Shown here: one piece after another, positions 44,133 to 53,515 of the stretch
Layout: each line of letters opens with the position of its first letter
Position numbering within the stretch: the stretch's first letter is position 1
NCBI RefSeq assembly: GCF_937903345.1
Contig: NZ_CALCZQ010000052.1
Coordinates: 124,001-188,000 of the forward strand
DNA: 64,000 nt
From: an uncultured Emticicia sp.
GTDB taxonomy: Bacteria; Bacteroidota; Bacteroidia; Cytophagales; Spirosomataceae
Reading direction: 5' to 3'
The notes under the pieces: generated by a model
Told to the model about the DNA's origin: nothing
Seen by the model: only the letters and a program-made list of their open reading frames with translations
Databases searched by the model: none
Made by a program: the position numbers and the translations under genes

Positions 44133-44408
44133 ATGGAAGTTATTGAACTTAAAGGAGATTTTAAGACGGAACATGCATTGGTCTGCAAAGAAAAATTGAA
44201 TGACTTGGCAAGAAAATACTCAAATTTAACGATTGACGCCAGAAAAGTAAGTGCTACAGATATTGTAGCTATGAATGCATTGGCGACTACTCAAAAAATA
44301 ATAAGCGATAAGGGAGGCTCAATGATTTTACTGCTAAATAAAGATAGTGAATTGCACAGATTATTGCACCTAGCTAAATTTACTACTGTCATTCGACTAC
44401 AATTTTGA
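44133..44408 (+). CDS. STAS domain protein without the phosphoserine
   Basis: 91 residues, a single STAS domain of the anti-sigma-factor-antagonist fold. Strands and helix fit, with NLTIDARKVSATDIVAMNAL at the position of the usual DSSG loop. In SpoIIAA that loop is D-S-S-G with a phosphoserine; here it reads D43-I44-V45-A46, so it cannot be regulated by serine phosphorylation there. It lies 13 bases after the receiver-GT2 gene and its TGA overlaps the ATG of the flippase (TGATG), so it is translationally coupled. Possible adaptor or scaffold for one of its neighbours (inference). Confidence 0.82.
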   Translation: MEVIELKGDFKTEHALVCKEKLNDLARKYSNLTIDARKVSATDIVAMNALATTQKIISDKGGSMILLLNKDSELHRLLHLAKFTTVIRLQF

Positions 44409-45628
44409 TGAAATACGAAAAGAAACTTGTAACAATCGGAAGTTTTTTATTCATAAGCACGCTTGTTGTAAGTGCGGGAAATTACACCACAAACCTATTG
44501 CTTGGAAGGTGGTTGGGCCCAAGCGATTTTTCGGAAGTTAGCTTGCTTGTAACGTTTATGTTGATGGTTTCTTTCTTTGCATTGGCTTTTCAGCTAACAG
44601 CGGCAAAGTTTATGGCTACATTTGAAGGCGATACAAATCAAAAATTACAAGGAGATTTTGTTGCTTGGCTTCATCGTAAAGCTCTTATTGTTGGCAGTAT
44701 ATTGATGGTTCTTGTTTTGCTTTTATCTGTTTTTTGGCAAGATTTCTTTCAAACTAGATCCTATCTACCATTTATTATCTTTGGACTAGGGCTTCCAGTG
44801 TATTTATTGATGAGTGTAAACCGTGGTGTTTTGCAAGGTTTACTCAACTACAAAAAATTAGCATTTAGTTATCAGTATGAAATGTGGGTAAGGCTTTTTG
44901 TAAGCATTTCCTTAGTTTATGCAGGTTGCCGTGTTAATGGAGTGGCGATTGGCTTAACAATGTCTTTGGTCATCACATGGTGGTTTTCAAGGGTGTCTTT
45001 TCAAAAACCTAAGCAGGCGAATAATATTAACAATAAAGATATTAACAAATTTCTATTTACAATACTGTCTTATGAATGCAGTCAGATTTTAATCAACAAC
45101 AGCGATTTAATCTTAGTCAAACACTTTTATCCACCATTTGAAGCGGGACTTTATGCTGCATTAGCTCTTGTAGGAAGGATAGTATATTTTGGTACTTGGA
45201 CAGTCGTTACAATGCTTTTTCCGATAGTAATAAAACTTGAAAAAGAAGGGAAGAGCCACAAAAAGTATTTTTTTGGTGGTCTTGGATTGGTTACTACTAT
45301 GGCAGCATCAATCGTGGGGTTTTGTTATTTTTACCCAGAATTTTTAGTTTCTATTCTATTTGGAAAAGAATACATAAGTATTTCTCCATTACTTTGGCAA
45401 TATGCATTTGCAACAGCACTATTTGCTTGCTCAAATGTTTTTGTTTATTATCACCTAAGTCTTGATCAACACCAGCCTGTCTGGATTACCATCATTGCCG
45501 GAATCGCACAAATTTTCCTTATTTCAAACTTTCATCAAAGTTTTGAACAAGTGATTTATGTACAAATATTATTGATGTCATTTTTGTTTGTTACTTTGGT
45601 ATGCTTTCATTTTTTCAAGAAGCGTTGA
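44408..45628 (+). CDS. Oligosaccharide flippase family (Wzx/MurJ-like) protein
   Basis: 406 residues from ATG 44408, with twelve or so membrane helices of the MATE/polysaccharide transporter superfamily (SAGNYTTNLLLGRWLGPSDF near the N-terminus is typical). Such proteins move undecaprenyl-linked glycans across the inner membrane. Context with glycosyltransferases supports this role. The 3' end overlaps the convergent GT4 gene by 22 bases. Confidence 0.88.
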   Translation: MKYEKKLVTIGSFLFISTLVVSAGNYTTNLLLGRWLGPSDFSEVSLLVTFMLMVSFFALAFQLTAAKFMATFEGDTNQKLQGDFVAWLHRKALIVGSILMVLVLLLSVFWQDFFQTRSYLPFIIFGLGLPVYLLMSVNRGVLQGLLNYKKLAFSYQYEMWVRLFVSISLVYAGCRVNGVAIGLTMSLVITWWFSRVSFQKPKQANNINNKDINKFLFTILSYECSQILINNSDLILVKHFYPPFEAGLYAALALVGRIVYFGTWTVVTMLFPIVIKLEKEGKSHKKYFFGGLGLVTTMAASIVGFCYFYPEFLVSILFGKEYISISPLLWQYAFATALFACSNVFVYYHLSLDQHQPVWITIIAGIAQIFLISNFHQSFEQVIYVQILLMSFLFVTLVCFHFFKKR

Positions 45629-46800
45629 AAGTGTAAATAATACCAATCAATGAGGTCTGCCATTGGCAAAGATGCGGCAGCGAAATAGTTTTGGCGTCCA
45701 AGACGTATGCGGTATTCATCATCTTCCAAAACTTTTTGAATGGCGTTAGCTAGACTTTCGACATCATTTGGCTCGAAAAACTCTCCGACATATCCTTCTT
45801 CTTTAACCAACATTGCCAAATCTCCGAGATTTGGCATAATGGCCGGTTTTCCATAACTACCAGCTTGGTGCAGTACACCCGAGCTACCTGTTGTAGATGT
45901 ATACGGAAAAACAACTAATGTACTTTCATTAAAAATTCGAGGCACCTCTTCTTCAGTAACGTATCCAGTAAATCTGATGTTTTTTACATGTTTATAAAGT
46001 TCCTCAATACCCTTTAAATATCCAGGAGTATTGGGGCTGTCGGTTCCTGCAACTACAATTTCGATTGAAAGGTCAGAACGTTTTCTTATTAGCTCTACAG
46101 CATCAATCATTGTCTCTATTTTTTTGTATGTACCAAACTTTCCGAAAGTCATTACTTGAAGAGGTTTAGAAACGTGACTAAATTCTGGCATTGGCGGCAA
46201 TTCAAAATTCCCATGAGGGATCAAAGCTACATTTTTAGCTTTGTATTTTTCTTCCAAAATCTCTACATACTTTGGGATTGTTACCGCCAATAAATCAGCT
46301 GATAAAATAAAACGTGTTAGTATTGAACCAATAATATTGTAGATCCTAGCTAAAATTTTGTTTTGAGTAATACCTGCAGCATTCAAATCTACTTGTTCTA
46401 AGATATTGTGCAATAGAACAATCGATGGATAACCCGAAAGCTTGGTTAGAAGTGGTGTAAGCAAGCCCAAGGCGGCAGCTATTTTTTTGTCGCCAAATGA
46501 AAGAAACTGAATGTTATATAAAACTATATCGGGCTTCGCTCTACGAACAGACCCTAAAATTTTAAGCGGGTTTGTCCAAAGGTTAAAGTCCCAAACCTGC
46601 TCTTCAATTATAGGTACCGGGGCATTTGGGAAATTGAATTTTTGGCCAACGGGTAATTTATCAGAAATAAGTATTACTTTTTCGTAGTCATCGGACTTAG
46701 CTCTAAAATGGCTTACCATATAATAGCCATACTCATTTAGTGTACGTTTACTTGGCGGGTAGCTTGAAATTATAGCTAATTTAAGTCGTTTATGTGTCAT
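45607..46800 (-). CDS. Family 4 glycosyltransferase
   Basis: 397 residues, GT-B fold. The C-terminal half has the donor-binding FGKFGTYKKIETMIDAVELI, FTGYVTEEEVPRIFNESTLVVFPY and SSGVLHQAGSYGKPAIM motifs of GT4. It should add a sugar to a lipid-linked or growing chain in the cytoplasm. The gene overlaps the hydrolase gene upstream by 4 bases and the convergent flippase at its 3' end by 22 bases. Confidence 0.88.
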   Translation of the reverse strand: MTHKRLKLAIISSYPPSKRTLNEYGYYMVSHFRAKSDDYEKVILISDKLPVGQKFNFPNAPVPIIEEQVWDFNLWTNPLKILGSVRRAKPDIVLYNIQFLSFGDKKIAAALGLLTPLLTKLSGYPSIVLLHNILEQVDLNAAGITQNKILARIYNIIGSILTRFILSADLLAVTIPKYVEILEEKYKAKNVALIPHGNFELPPMPEFSHVSKPLQVMTFGKFGTYKKIETMIDAVELIRKRSDLSIEIVVAGTDSPNTPGYLKGIEELYKHVKNIRFTGYVTEEEVPRIFNESTLVVFPYTSTTGSSGVLHQAGSYGKPAIMPNLGDLAMLVKEEGYVGEFFEPNDVESLANAIQKVLEDDEYRIRLGRQNYFAAASLPMADLIDWYYLHFQRFLKK

Positions 46801-48479
46801 TTCAATATTTTGTTAAATAAACAAAAAATATAATTTCGCTTTCTAAAAGTAGCTATCAGCAATAAAAAGATAATTATATAAAGGAATGAGTACTGTGGAA
46901 ATGATTCAAAGAATGTTTTTTTTATTTTTTCTTCGGGGTGAATAATAAAATTACCTATCTTTTTCAATGACCCATCGGTACTGACGATACCAAAATATTT
47001 TTGATTGTTGCGTTGCCAAGGTCTCCAACCAGCAATATCAGAAGAAACGAATGTAAAATCATATAATGTCCAATAGACTGATGGGATATTTCCTTTTTGT
47101 TTCAAAACCTCCTTAATATCTCTAAAATATTCTGCCTGTTGTGTTTCGGTCTTATTATATGGAAACACTTTGCTTTGGTAAGACGATAAGCCAAATTCAC
47201 TTAAAACAATAGGTTTATTGCTTATTTTCTTTCTCAAACTATCAATTGTTTCTCCAAGTTTTGTTGCTTCTTTGTAATAATGAAATGACACAAAGTCAAG
47301 TTCCTCGGCTAAATAGTCGGCATTTTCTGGATATGCCCACCCAACAGTTATTGGGTGTATTGAATCATATTTTTTTGCTTTTTTTGTAATAAATTTTAAC
47401 CACTCTTTTACTTCTTCTCGATTTTGGTAGAAAAAATCAAGATCTGCTTCATTTTTCAAATCCCATGCCAATAGGGCAGAATGGTTTTTGAAAGTAGTGA
47501 GCAATGTTTCGAGTTGACGGTCGGTGGCAGGGAAATTGAGCAATGAGTAATTTGAATTGAAATCAAATAATGTAACAATTACAGAAAGCTTATTTGCCTT
47601 CGCTGTGTTTAATACATTCTCAAGCCTTTGAATCATTTCAGGCACGACGTTGCCTTTTCCAAATTGTTCAAAATTTACAAAAATTCTGATAGAATTAAAC
47701 CCTAATTGCTTGATTAGTTTAAAATCTTTTTGAGTAGTAAAAGAATTATAGGTAATCCAAAAGTCTTTCCAAGGAGTATCTCGGGGATAATAATTAATGC
47801 CTTTTATACTTTTGAGTTTTTCCAAAAAAAAAGCTTTTTGATTAGTACTATCAGCTATGAGGGTATCAAGAATCGCGTTGGGTGGCATTCGCACCAAATG
47901 TTTGATTCGCCAATGACCATCTTCTAGCTGCATGACTGTTTTAAAGTCAGCATATTCTACTTTCGAGGCCAATAATCGGCCTTCTTTATTTTTTACCCGC
48001 TCTCGGCTCTCAACAAAACGGTCGGTAAAAGATACCAACTCGCCATCGGCTGAATAAAAGTGAAGTTTTAGATGATGATTAATTTCTGCCCTTTCAATGT
48101 TCGCTTCCGTATTGGCAACATGATTAATTTGAGCAAATATTTTCGGACGAGCATCAAGGGTATAATATTCTTTGATGCCATCTTCTTTGGTAGTATATAA
48201 GCTTAAATTTCGTTGATATAATGCCCTAACATAGTCTTTGGCAATTATATTTCTATTAAAATTTTCCATCGGGCGACCGGTATCGGGGTCATCCTCCAAC
48301 CAAATAATCTTTGGTGTATATTCTGACGGTAATTCTAGTGGAATATTTAGTAATTCTGCTCGATTGCCACCCTGACTCAGGAAAACCAATACTTTTCCTA
48401 TGCCTCCTATAACAATGGCTAATAAGAGGATTATCCCTAAGAAAAAAATCACCTTAAAAAATTTATGGTCTTTTATCAT
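46797..48479 (-). CDS. Membrane-anchored glycoside hydrolase, GH5-like
   Basis: 560 residues. A short cytoplasmic tail and membrane segment (about 8-32) precede an extracytoplasmic part, and a second hydrophobic segment (YSFLYIIIFLLLIATF) lies near the C-terminus. Residues about 75-205 look like an NTF2/SnoaL-type module ending HWRIKHLVRM. The TIM barrel follows: NSIRIFVNFEQFG, AWDLKNEADLDFF with the acid/base glutamate and PIVLSEFGLSSY with the nucleophile glutamate. It may trim or release the glycan made by this cluster. Substrate unknown; GH family only approximate. Confidence 0.8.
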   Translation of the reverse strand: MIKDHKFFKVIFFLGIILLLAIVIGGIGKVLVFLSQGGNRAELLNIPLELPSEYTPKIIWLEDDPDTGRPMENFNRNIIAKDYVRALYQRNLSLYTTKEDGIKEYYTLDARPKIFAQINHVANTEANIERAEINHHLKLHFYSADGELVSFTDRFVESRERVKNKEGRLLASKVEYADFKTVMQLEDGHWRIKHLVRMPPNAILDTLIADSTNQKAFFLEKLKSIKGINYYPRDTPWKDFWITYNSFTTQKDFKLIKQLGFNSIRIFVNFEQFGKGNVVPEMIQRLENVLNTAKANKLSVIVTLFDFNSNYSLLNFPATDRQLETLLTTFKNHSALLAWDLKNEADLDFFYQNREEVKEWLKFITKKAKKYDSIHPITVGWAYPENADYLAEELDFVSFHYYKEATKLGETIDSLRKKISNKPIVLSEFGLSSYQSKVFPYNKTETQQAEYFRDIKEVLKQKGNIPSVYWTLYDFTFVSSDIAGWRPWQRNNQKYFGIVSTDGSLKKIGNFIIHPEEKIKKTFFESFPQYSFLYIIIFLLLIATFRKRNYIFCLFNKILK

Positions 48480-48501
48480 TTTTATTTAAGTAATTAGGTT
48501 C

Positions 48502-49728
48502 TTACTGAATATTTACATTTTTTTCAATGCCCGAAAACCTGATTTTTATTTCGCCAATGGGATGTTGTTCTTGTTGGAGATTTAATTTTGCATACCCAGC
48601 ATTTGCTAAAACTGTAATGTGTTCCTGCCGTGGATTAAGTATAACTTCTACTTTTGCACCATCGGCTATGTATTGGCCCATTGAGCCAATCAACGGACCA
48701 ATTTTTAATTCTTCGGTCTTCTTATTATAACTGACCTTAAAATCTTTTGCAGCTTCTTGAAATTGAATCTTTAATTGATTACTTTCAACATCGCCGTATA
48801 TATTTGCAGAAATCTTCATCGTACCTGCTTTAATAGGGTTTTGAATCATCAATCTTGCAATGCCTCCAATAGTATATGAATTAAGGTGGCGATTTGATCC
48901 GTCAGTGTCTTTAATGTTTAAAGATACCAATGTGCCATCGCTCACGATATTCCCAAACTTGTCTTTTATAATATCAGTTTTTAGTTTAAAATATTGACGA
49001 GCATCGGCATATAGATATAATTCGTCGTTTTCAATATTAAAGGATGTTGGGTAGCCTGAGATTTCAAGCAACTCTTTTTCTTTTCCAGCGGCATTGGCTG
49101 CCTTTATGCTTACAATTGTTTTACCTATTTTTTGTTGACTATATATTTTTTTGTAAGAAACTAAGTCCTTTGTTGGAATATCATAGGCTTCATTAGTTCC
49201 ATTAGGGCGTATAAAACCAAAATGTACTGGTGTGTTTTCATTAACTGGATTAAAAAATTTATCCGTAGGAATAGCCGTAATCAGAGCCCAATGTTCACCA
49301 CCGTCGGCAGTGATTGATTTAGAACCCATAAATGTTTCCAATGGCTCGTATGCTTGAAGCGGTTTTATGAAAATTTGTGTTTCGGTGATTAAATTTTTGT
49401 TACAAAATAAACTTAAATCAAGTAATCCAGATTGCATCATTACAGAATCTGGAATATTGAACTCATTTTTGGTAATGTTTAACCACCAAGTCCCCCACGA
49501 TGAGTTTAATAATAGTTGGCATTCTGGAGTATTTTCGGGTAATTTTATGGAAAGTTTAGTACCCGCAAATAAAGAATCAGGTAAGTTAAACTGATAAAAG
49601 AATTGACTAGTTGATGAAGTTGAAATAATGGCTTTTCTTTGAAAAAACAAAAAGTAAACAATCATAATTCCAAGCAAAATGAGTGGAAATAAGCCCCAGA
49701 GATATTTTTTATTTTTAAGATACATCAA
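48502..49728 (-). CDS. Single-pass extracytoplasmic protein, Ig-like domains
   Basis: 408 residues with one N-terminal membrane segment (LWGLFPLILLGIMIVYFLFF) and a beta-rich extracytoplasmic body. The middle (about 210-300) resembles invasin/Ig-like repeats: YLYADARQYFKLKTDIIKDK then GNIVSDGTLVSLNI. I do not recognise a named family. It overlaps the GT-C gene by 4 bases and is followed by the hydrolase after 22 bases, so it belongs to this operon and may be a scaffold for the glycan machinery. Confidence 0.7.
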   Translation of the reverse strand: MMYLKNKKYLWGLFPLILLGIMIVYFLFFQRKAIISTSSTSQFFYQFNLPDSLFAGTKLSIKLPENTPECQLLLNSSWGTWWLNITKNEFNIPDSVMMQSGLLDLSLFCNKNLITETQIFIKPLQAYEPLETFMGSKSITADGGEHWALITAIPTDKFFNPVNENTPVHFGFIRPNGTNEAYDIPTKDLVSYKKIYSQQKIGKTIVSIKAANAAGKEKELLEISGYPTSFNIENDELYLYADARQYFKLKTDIIKDKFGNIVSDGTLVSLNIKDTDGSNRHLNSYTIGGIARLMIQNPIKAGTMKISANIYGDVESNQLKIQFQEAAKDFKVSYNKKTEELKIGPLIGSMGQYIADGAKVEVILNPRQEHITVLANAGYAKLNLQQEQHPIGEIKIRFSGIEKNVNIQ

Positions 49729-52700
49729 TATATAGTTGGGTTGTCAATGAAAGCATCTACCCGAATACTTATTCTTTCAGAATTTTTAAGTTTAATTTGA
49801 TTTTCGAGTAACTTCGTTTGGGCTGGGGCTTGATAAATGCTATTTGGCATTCCATTAACATAAAAATCAGCATCTGTACCAATATATACCTCTTTGTATT
49901 TTTTGGGAATATTTCTCTCAATAACAAATTCTCTGCGGCGTTGCTGTCTAATTCCATCTCTTAGAAAATGTGTATCTACCCATTTTACTTTATCCTCATT
50001 ATCATAAAATGCTATTAAAAGTTTAGGAATGCTCACATCCTCAGTTCCATAATTTATAACATCTCCCACTAATTTGGTGCCTTCTTCTTTTACACCTTGC
50101 ACTCCAACCGAACGATAAATGTCATTTTTATCGACCACTGCTTTTACCATTAATTTGAATATTTTAGGATGAATCTTAAAATCAAAATTTGTAAATTCTT
50201 TAGGGTTAAATTTGGCTGGGTCTAAATCATCTTTTTTTACCCAAGCAGTTTCTTCAAATTCAACTCTGAATGGTATTGTTTCTTTTGGCAAGATTCGATG
50301 AATTGTTACATATTTAGCATTATAGCTGACCAAACGGCGGTTATACTTGTCAAACAAATTGGCTTGGATGGTTACATGAGCGGGCTGATTATCGATATTT
50401 TGTAGCTCTCCAACCACAGCATAGGTTGTGTCTAGTTGTATCATTCGGGCATTCAATATTTTTAATTCAGGGCGGTCGATAACATCTTCGTGGGCAGTTG
50501 GTTCTAACCCAACTTTTCTTTTTCCATGACCGTGCATACTCAGAAATGCCTCTTCAATAAATGTATCTGCTGGTGTTGTTGGGTCAAACTTAGGTTGTTC
50601 AATATACCATTTTCCATTATATCGTACTGCTTTGTGGATATTTTCAGTGTAAAATTTTTCAACTGGCGTAATCCATTCGGCAATTGCCTTTAATTTATAC
50701 GTATTATCATTTATCTTATTCTCTACTATCTTTAGATTGTCTAATTTTGCATAAGAAGCTAAAATCCCATCTTCAACCGAAAGTTTGACAAAATAATCAT
50801 CAAATGAAGTTCGAGTTGTTGGATTAAAATATTCGTAGGCAATCTTAAAATGCTTATTATCAACCGCATCGTAGTAGGCTGTTATAATTTTTGATGGAGA
50901 ATCATTGGGTGAACTCATTACCAATCTCACAACAATAGTAATAAAGATTGTTGAAAGTGTAAAAATCCATATTCCCATAAAAATAAATAAACGATTTTTG
51001 AAAATAGGAAGTGATAAAAAAGCTCTTTCATAACCATCTTCGTATCCATTTCTTCTCTGAAAACGAGCATACCAAACAAAAAGAAAGTTAATGCTGAAGG
51101 CTAGTAATAAGGCTAATATTGGCATTATCCCCCAGTAAATTTTAAGAAATTTAGGTAGTTTTTTTTCAGGTAATACTGAAGGTAAAGGGGATATGTCTTG
51201 TTTTTGCCAAACCATTATACCATTTTCGAGTCTTTGCACACGTTCCCATCCTGAAAAATACAAAATTGGGTCATAGAATTTATCGTTTGAAAAAACGAAT
51301 TTTAAATGATATTTTTCTGGAACTGTTAGAAATTGTTGCAGTGAGCCTAGGCCTTGAATTCCCTTGAATTTGGAGTTTTCGAGGCGTTCGAGTGGACGAG
51401 TAGTCAATTCTGGTAGCCTTCTTGCAGAATGGTAGTTGCCGTCAACAGATTGTGCAACTGTCTGAGCTGAGAGCCATGCCATTTGGTCGCCAAAACCTAA
51501 AGTCATAAATCTCCATTTATCATGTTGGTCTCTTTCTAAAAACTCAATAATAGGTTTTGTATCAATTGTAGCGGGCTGTAAAGGTCTAAACGTGCCTAAA
51601 TTAATAATAAATATTACTAATGTAATGCAGCATAAAGTTAAAAAGCCCCAAATTAAACGATAAGGCCAGATGCCAATTTTCAAACGCAAAAAGTCCCTAA
51701 AATCTCCTTCTAGTAGGCGATAAAAAAACTCGCCAATAAATGGAATTGCAATTATTGTAGCCCAAAATGTAAACCTATCAAACGTAAGAATATTAAAGGC
51801 ATTCGCACCAAGTATTAATTTTGGAATAGGTGTGGTTCCGCCTGTTCCAAATATAAGTAGGAATGTAAAAGATAAACCAATAAAAATATTCCGTTTTGTC
51901 CATACTCTCAAAAATATGTAAGGAAGCACGAGTAGGTCTATTCCAAGAGGAAGAAGGAAAAACATTAGCCCTGATGATGGAACTTCGATAAATGAGTCAC
52001 GTGATCCATGTGGAATTGATACCTGGGTGATTGGGTCGGTTTTTGACCAATAAAAATAAGGAAACACAAACATTAACACGATGGGTATTGTCAAACCGAA
52101 CAGGATAATTTGCTTACGTTTTAGCCAGGTTTCTTTTAGAAAATCTAAAATTGTGATTTTAAATGGCAAAATTCCATTTTTCAAAACTTCTGGCATTGAA
52201 AGACTTAGCCCCCAATTTTTTTGACTTTTAATCTTATTTTGTTCGATTCGGCTGTCGAGTATGGCTAAACCGATAACAGGAGCCACAAAAAAGACCATTC
52301 CAAAAATAGTTGTAACATGATGAGATGTGACGCCTACAGCCATAATAGACAAGGAGCTTGCCAAACGATAATACTTACCGTAGCGAATCCATCTATATAA
52401 ATCGGGAAGGGCAATTAAAAGACATGAAATACCTATCAATGTTGGTACTTGTCCAAACAAATGTAAGGCCTCAATAATAGATGATGCAAAACAGGTAAAA
52501 ATTGCAGCATATCCAGCCGCTCTTGGGGTTGTCCAAAGTTTAGAGAAGCGATAGGCTCCAATGATTAGCAATTGCATAGCACAAATTGCCAATATTATAA
52601 AACCCTTCTTTAAACCAAATATAAAAGATAATAAAGCCGTGAGCTGATGAACTAAAGGAGGGTAGCTTGTTACATTAAAACCTGTGTACCAACGATTGTC

Positions 52701-52856
52701 CCAAGGTTCAAACCATGAGCGGGCATAATGGTCGGCAAAAAATATATGTACAAAAGCATCGTAAGTTTCATCGAATGTAAAAAAAAAGATAGTGCCATGG
52801 AAAACTAATCCCACAAATAGAGCAATTAATAAAAGTTTATCTGATTTTTGAAGCAT
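49725..52856 (-). CDS. GT-C-like integral membrane protein with C-terminal domains
   Basis: 1043 residues. Residues 1-440 hold about twelve membrane helices with D29-E30 in the first extracytoplasmic loop (FDETYDAFVHIFFADHYARS), then GFNVTSYPPLVHQL, as in GT-C glycosyltransferases that use polyprenyl-phosphate sugars. Two more helices lie at about 575-595 and 628-652. Beyond them is an NTF2-like module (SPSKIITAYYDAVDNKHFKI), then two beta modules (LKILNARMIQLDTTYAVVGE; GTKLVGDVINYGTEDVSIPK) of a DUF3426/FxLYD-like type. It is first in the minus-strand operon. The donor could be the product of the receiver-GT2 (inference). Confidence 0.75.
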   Translation of the reverse strand: MLQKSDKLLLIALFVGLVFHGTIFFFTFDETYDAFVHIFFADHYARSWFEPWDNRWYTGFNVTSYPPLVHQLTALLSFIFGLKKGFIILAICAMQLLIIGAYRFSKLWTTPRAAGYAAIFTCFASSIIEALHLFGQVPTLIGISCLLIALPDLYRWIRYGKYYRLASSLSIMAVGVTSHHVTTIFGMVFFVAPVIGLAILDSRIEQNKIKSQKNWGLSLSMPEVLKNGILPFKITILDFLKETWLKRKQIILFGLTIPIVLMFVFPYFYWSKTDPITQVSIPHGSRDSFIEVPSSGLMFFLLPLGIDLLVLPYIFLRVWTKRNIFIGLSFTFLLIFGTGGTTPIPKLILGANAFNILTFDRFTFWATIIAIPFIGEFFYRLLEGDFRDFLRLKIGIWPYRLIWGFLTLCCITLVIFIINLGTFRPLQPATIDTKPIIEFLERDQHDKWRFMTLGFGDQMAWLSAQTVAQSVDGNYHSARRLPELTTRPLERLENSKFKGIQGLGSLQQFLTVPEKYHLKFVFSNDKFYDPILYFSGWERVQRLENGIMVWQKQDISPLPSVLPEKKLPKFLKIYWGIMPILALLLAFSINFLFVWYARFQRRNGYEDGYERAFLSLPIFKNRLFIFMGIWIFTLSTIFITIVVRLVMSSPNDSPSKIITAYYDAVDNKHFKIAYEYFNPTTRTSFDDYFVKLSVEDGILASYAKLDNLKIVENKINDNTYKLKAIAEWITPVEKFYTENIHKAVRYNGKWYIEQPKFDPTTPADTFIEEAFLSMHGHGKRKVGLEPTAHEDVIDRPELKILNARMIQLDTTYAVVGELQNIDNQPAHVTIQANLFDKYNRRLVSYNAKYVTIHRILPKETIPFRVEFEETAWVKKDDLDPAKFNPKEFTNFDFKIHPKIFKLMVKAVVDKNDIYRSVGVQGVKEEGTKLVGDVINYGTEDVSIPKLLIAFYDNEDKVKWVDTHFLRDGIRQQRRREFVIERNIPKKYKEVYIGTDADFYVNGMPNSIYQAPAQTKLLENQIKLKNSERISIRVDAFIDNPTIY

Positions 52857-53084
52857 TTGAATTCAATCAATAATATTAATATCATACCCATAATATTATC
52901 ACATAGGTTTGATAAAATTCCATCAAATCTGATTCTTGACAACAAAAAAAGACAATTATTATGCCTAAATCATTACCATAAAAGACAAACTTTTATAATT
53001 ATAAATAAAGATAAAAAATGAATAATTTGAAATCTAATTCGATTCCTTGTGTAGAAGTTAAGTATTTTACACTATTACGATTCA

Positions 53085-53501
53085 CTAAACGCAAGTAGGG
53101 CAAGTTCCCTGTATTAACATATTTACTTCGGTACGTTTATAACCTTCTGGCAAGTTAATGGAAGGAATGTGCAAACTTTCGATGCAAGTAGTATTATTAC
53201 ACACCAAGCATTTGAAATGTACGTGGTCATGATGATGGTTTTCGTGGCTACATTCCGACACCTTACACATGGCGTATTTTGTACCCCCCTCGTCATCTAA
53301 AACTTTATGTACAATACCTTTTTCGACAAAAGTTTTGAGCGTACGATAGATTGTAACACGATCGAAGCGTTGCCCAAATAGTGCTTCCAAATCTCCATGC
53401 GAAAGTGCGTGGTTATTATTTTGGAAAGATTGCAAAATATCTGCCCGACAGCCAGTATGGCGAAGGTCATATTCTTTAAGTGTATCTTTAAAAGGATTCA
53501 T
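53085..53501 (-). CDS. Fur family metal-dependent repressor
   Basis: 138 residues. Winged helix (LRHTGCRADILQSF and FDRVTIYRTLKTFVEKGIVHKV) followed by a His-rich linker (CSHENHHHDHVHF) and two cysteine pairs (CLVC and CPTC) of a structural zinc site. Fur proteins repress uptake or stress genes when bound to Fe, Zn or Mn; the His/Cys-rich form leans to Zur or PerR but cannot be settled by eye. It starts 14 bases downstream of the ABC exporter gene and may be in its operon. Confidence 0.87.
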   Translation of the reverse strand: MNPFKDTLKEYDLRHTGCRADILQSFQNNNHALSHGDLEALFGQRFDRVTIYRTLKTFVEKGIVHKVLDDEGGTKYAMCKVSECSHENHHHDHVHFKCLVCNNTTCIESLHIPSINLPEGYKRTEVNMLIQGTCPTCV

Positions 53502-53515
53502 ATCTCTGTCAATGT

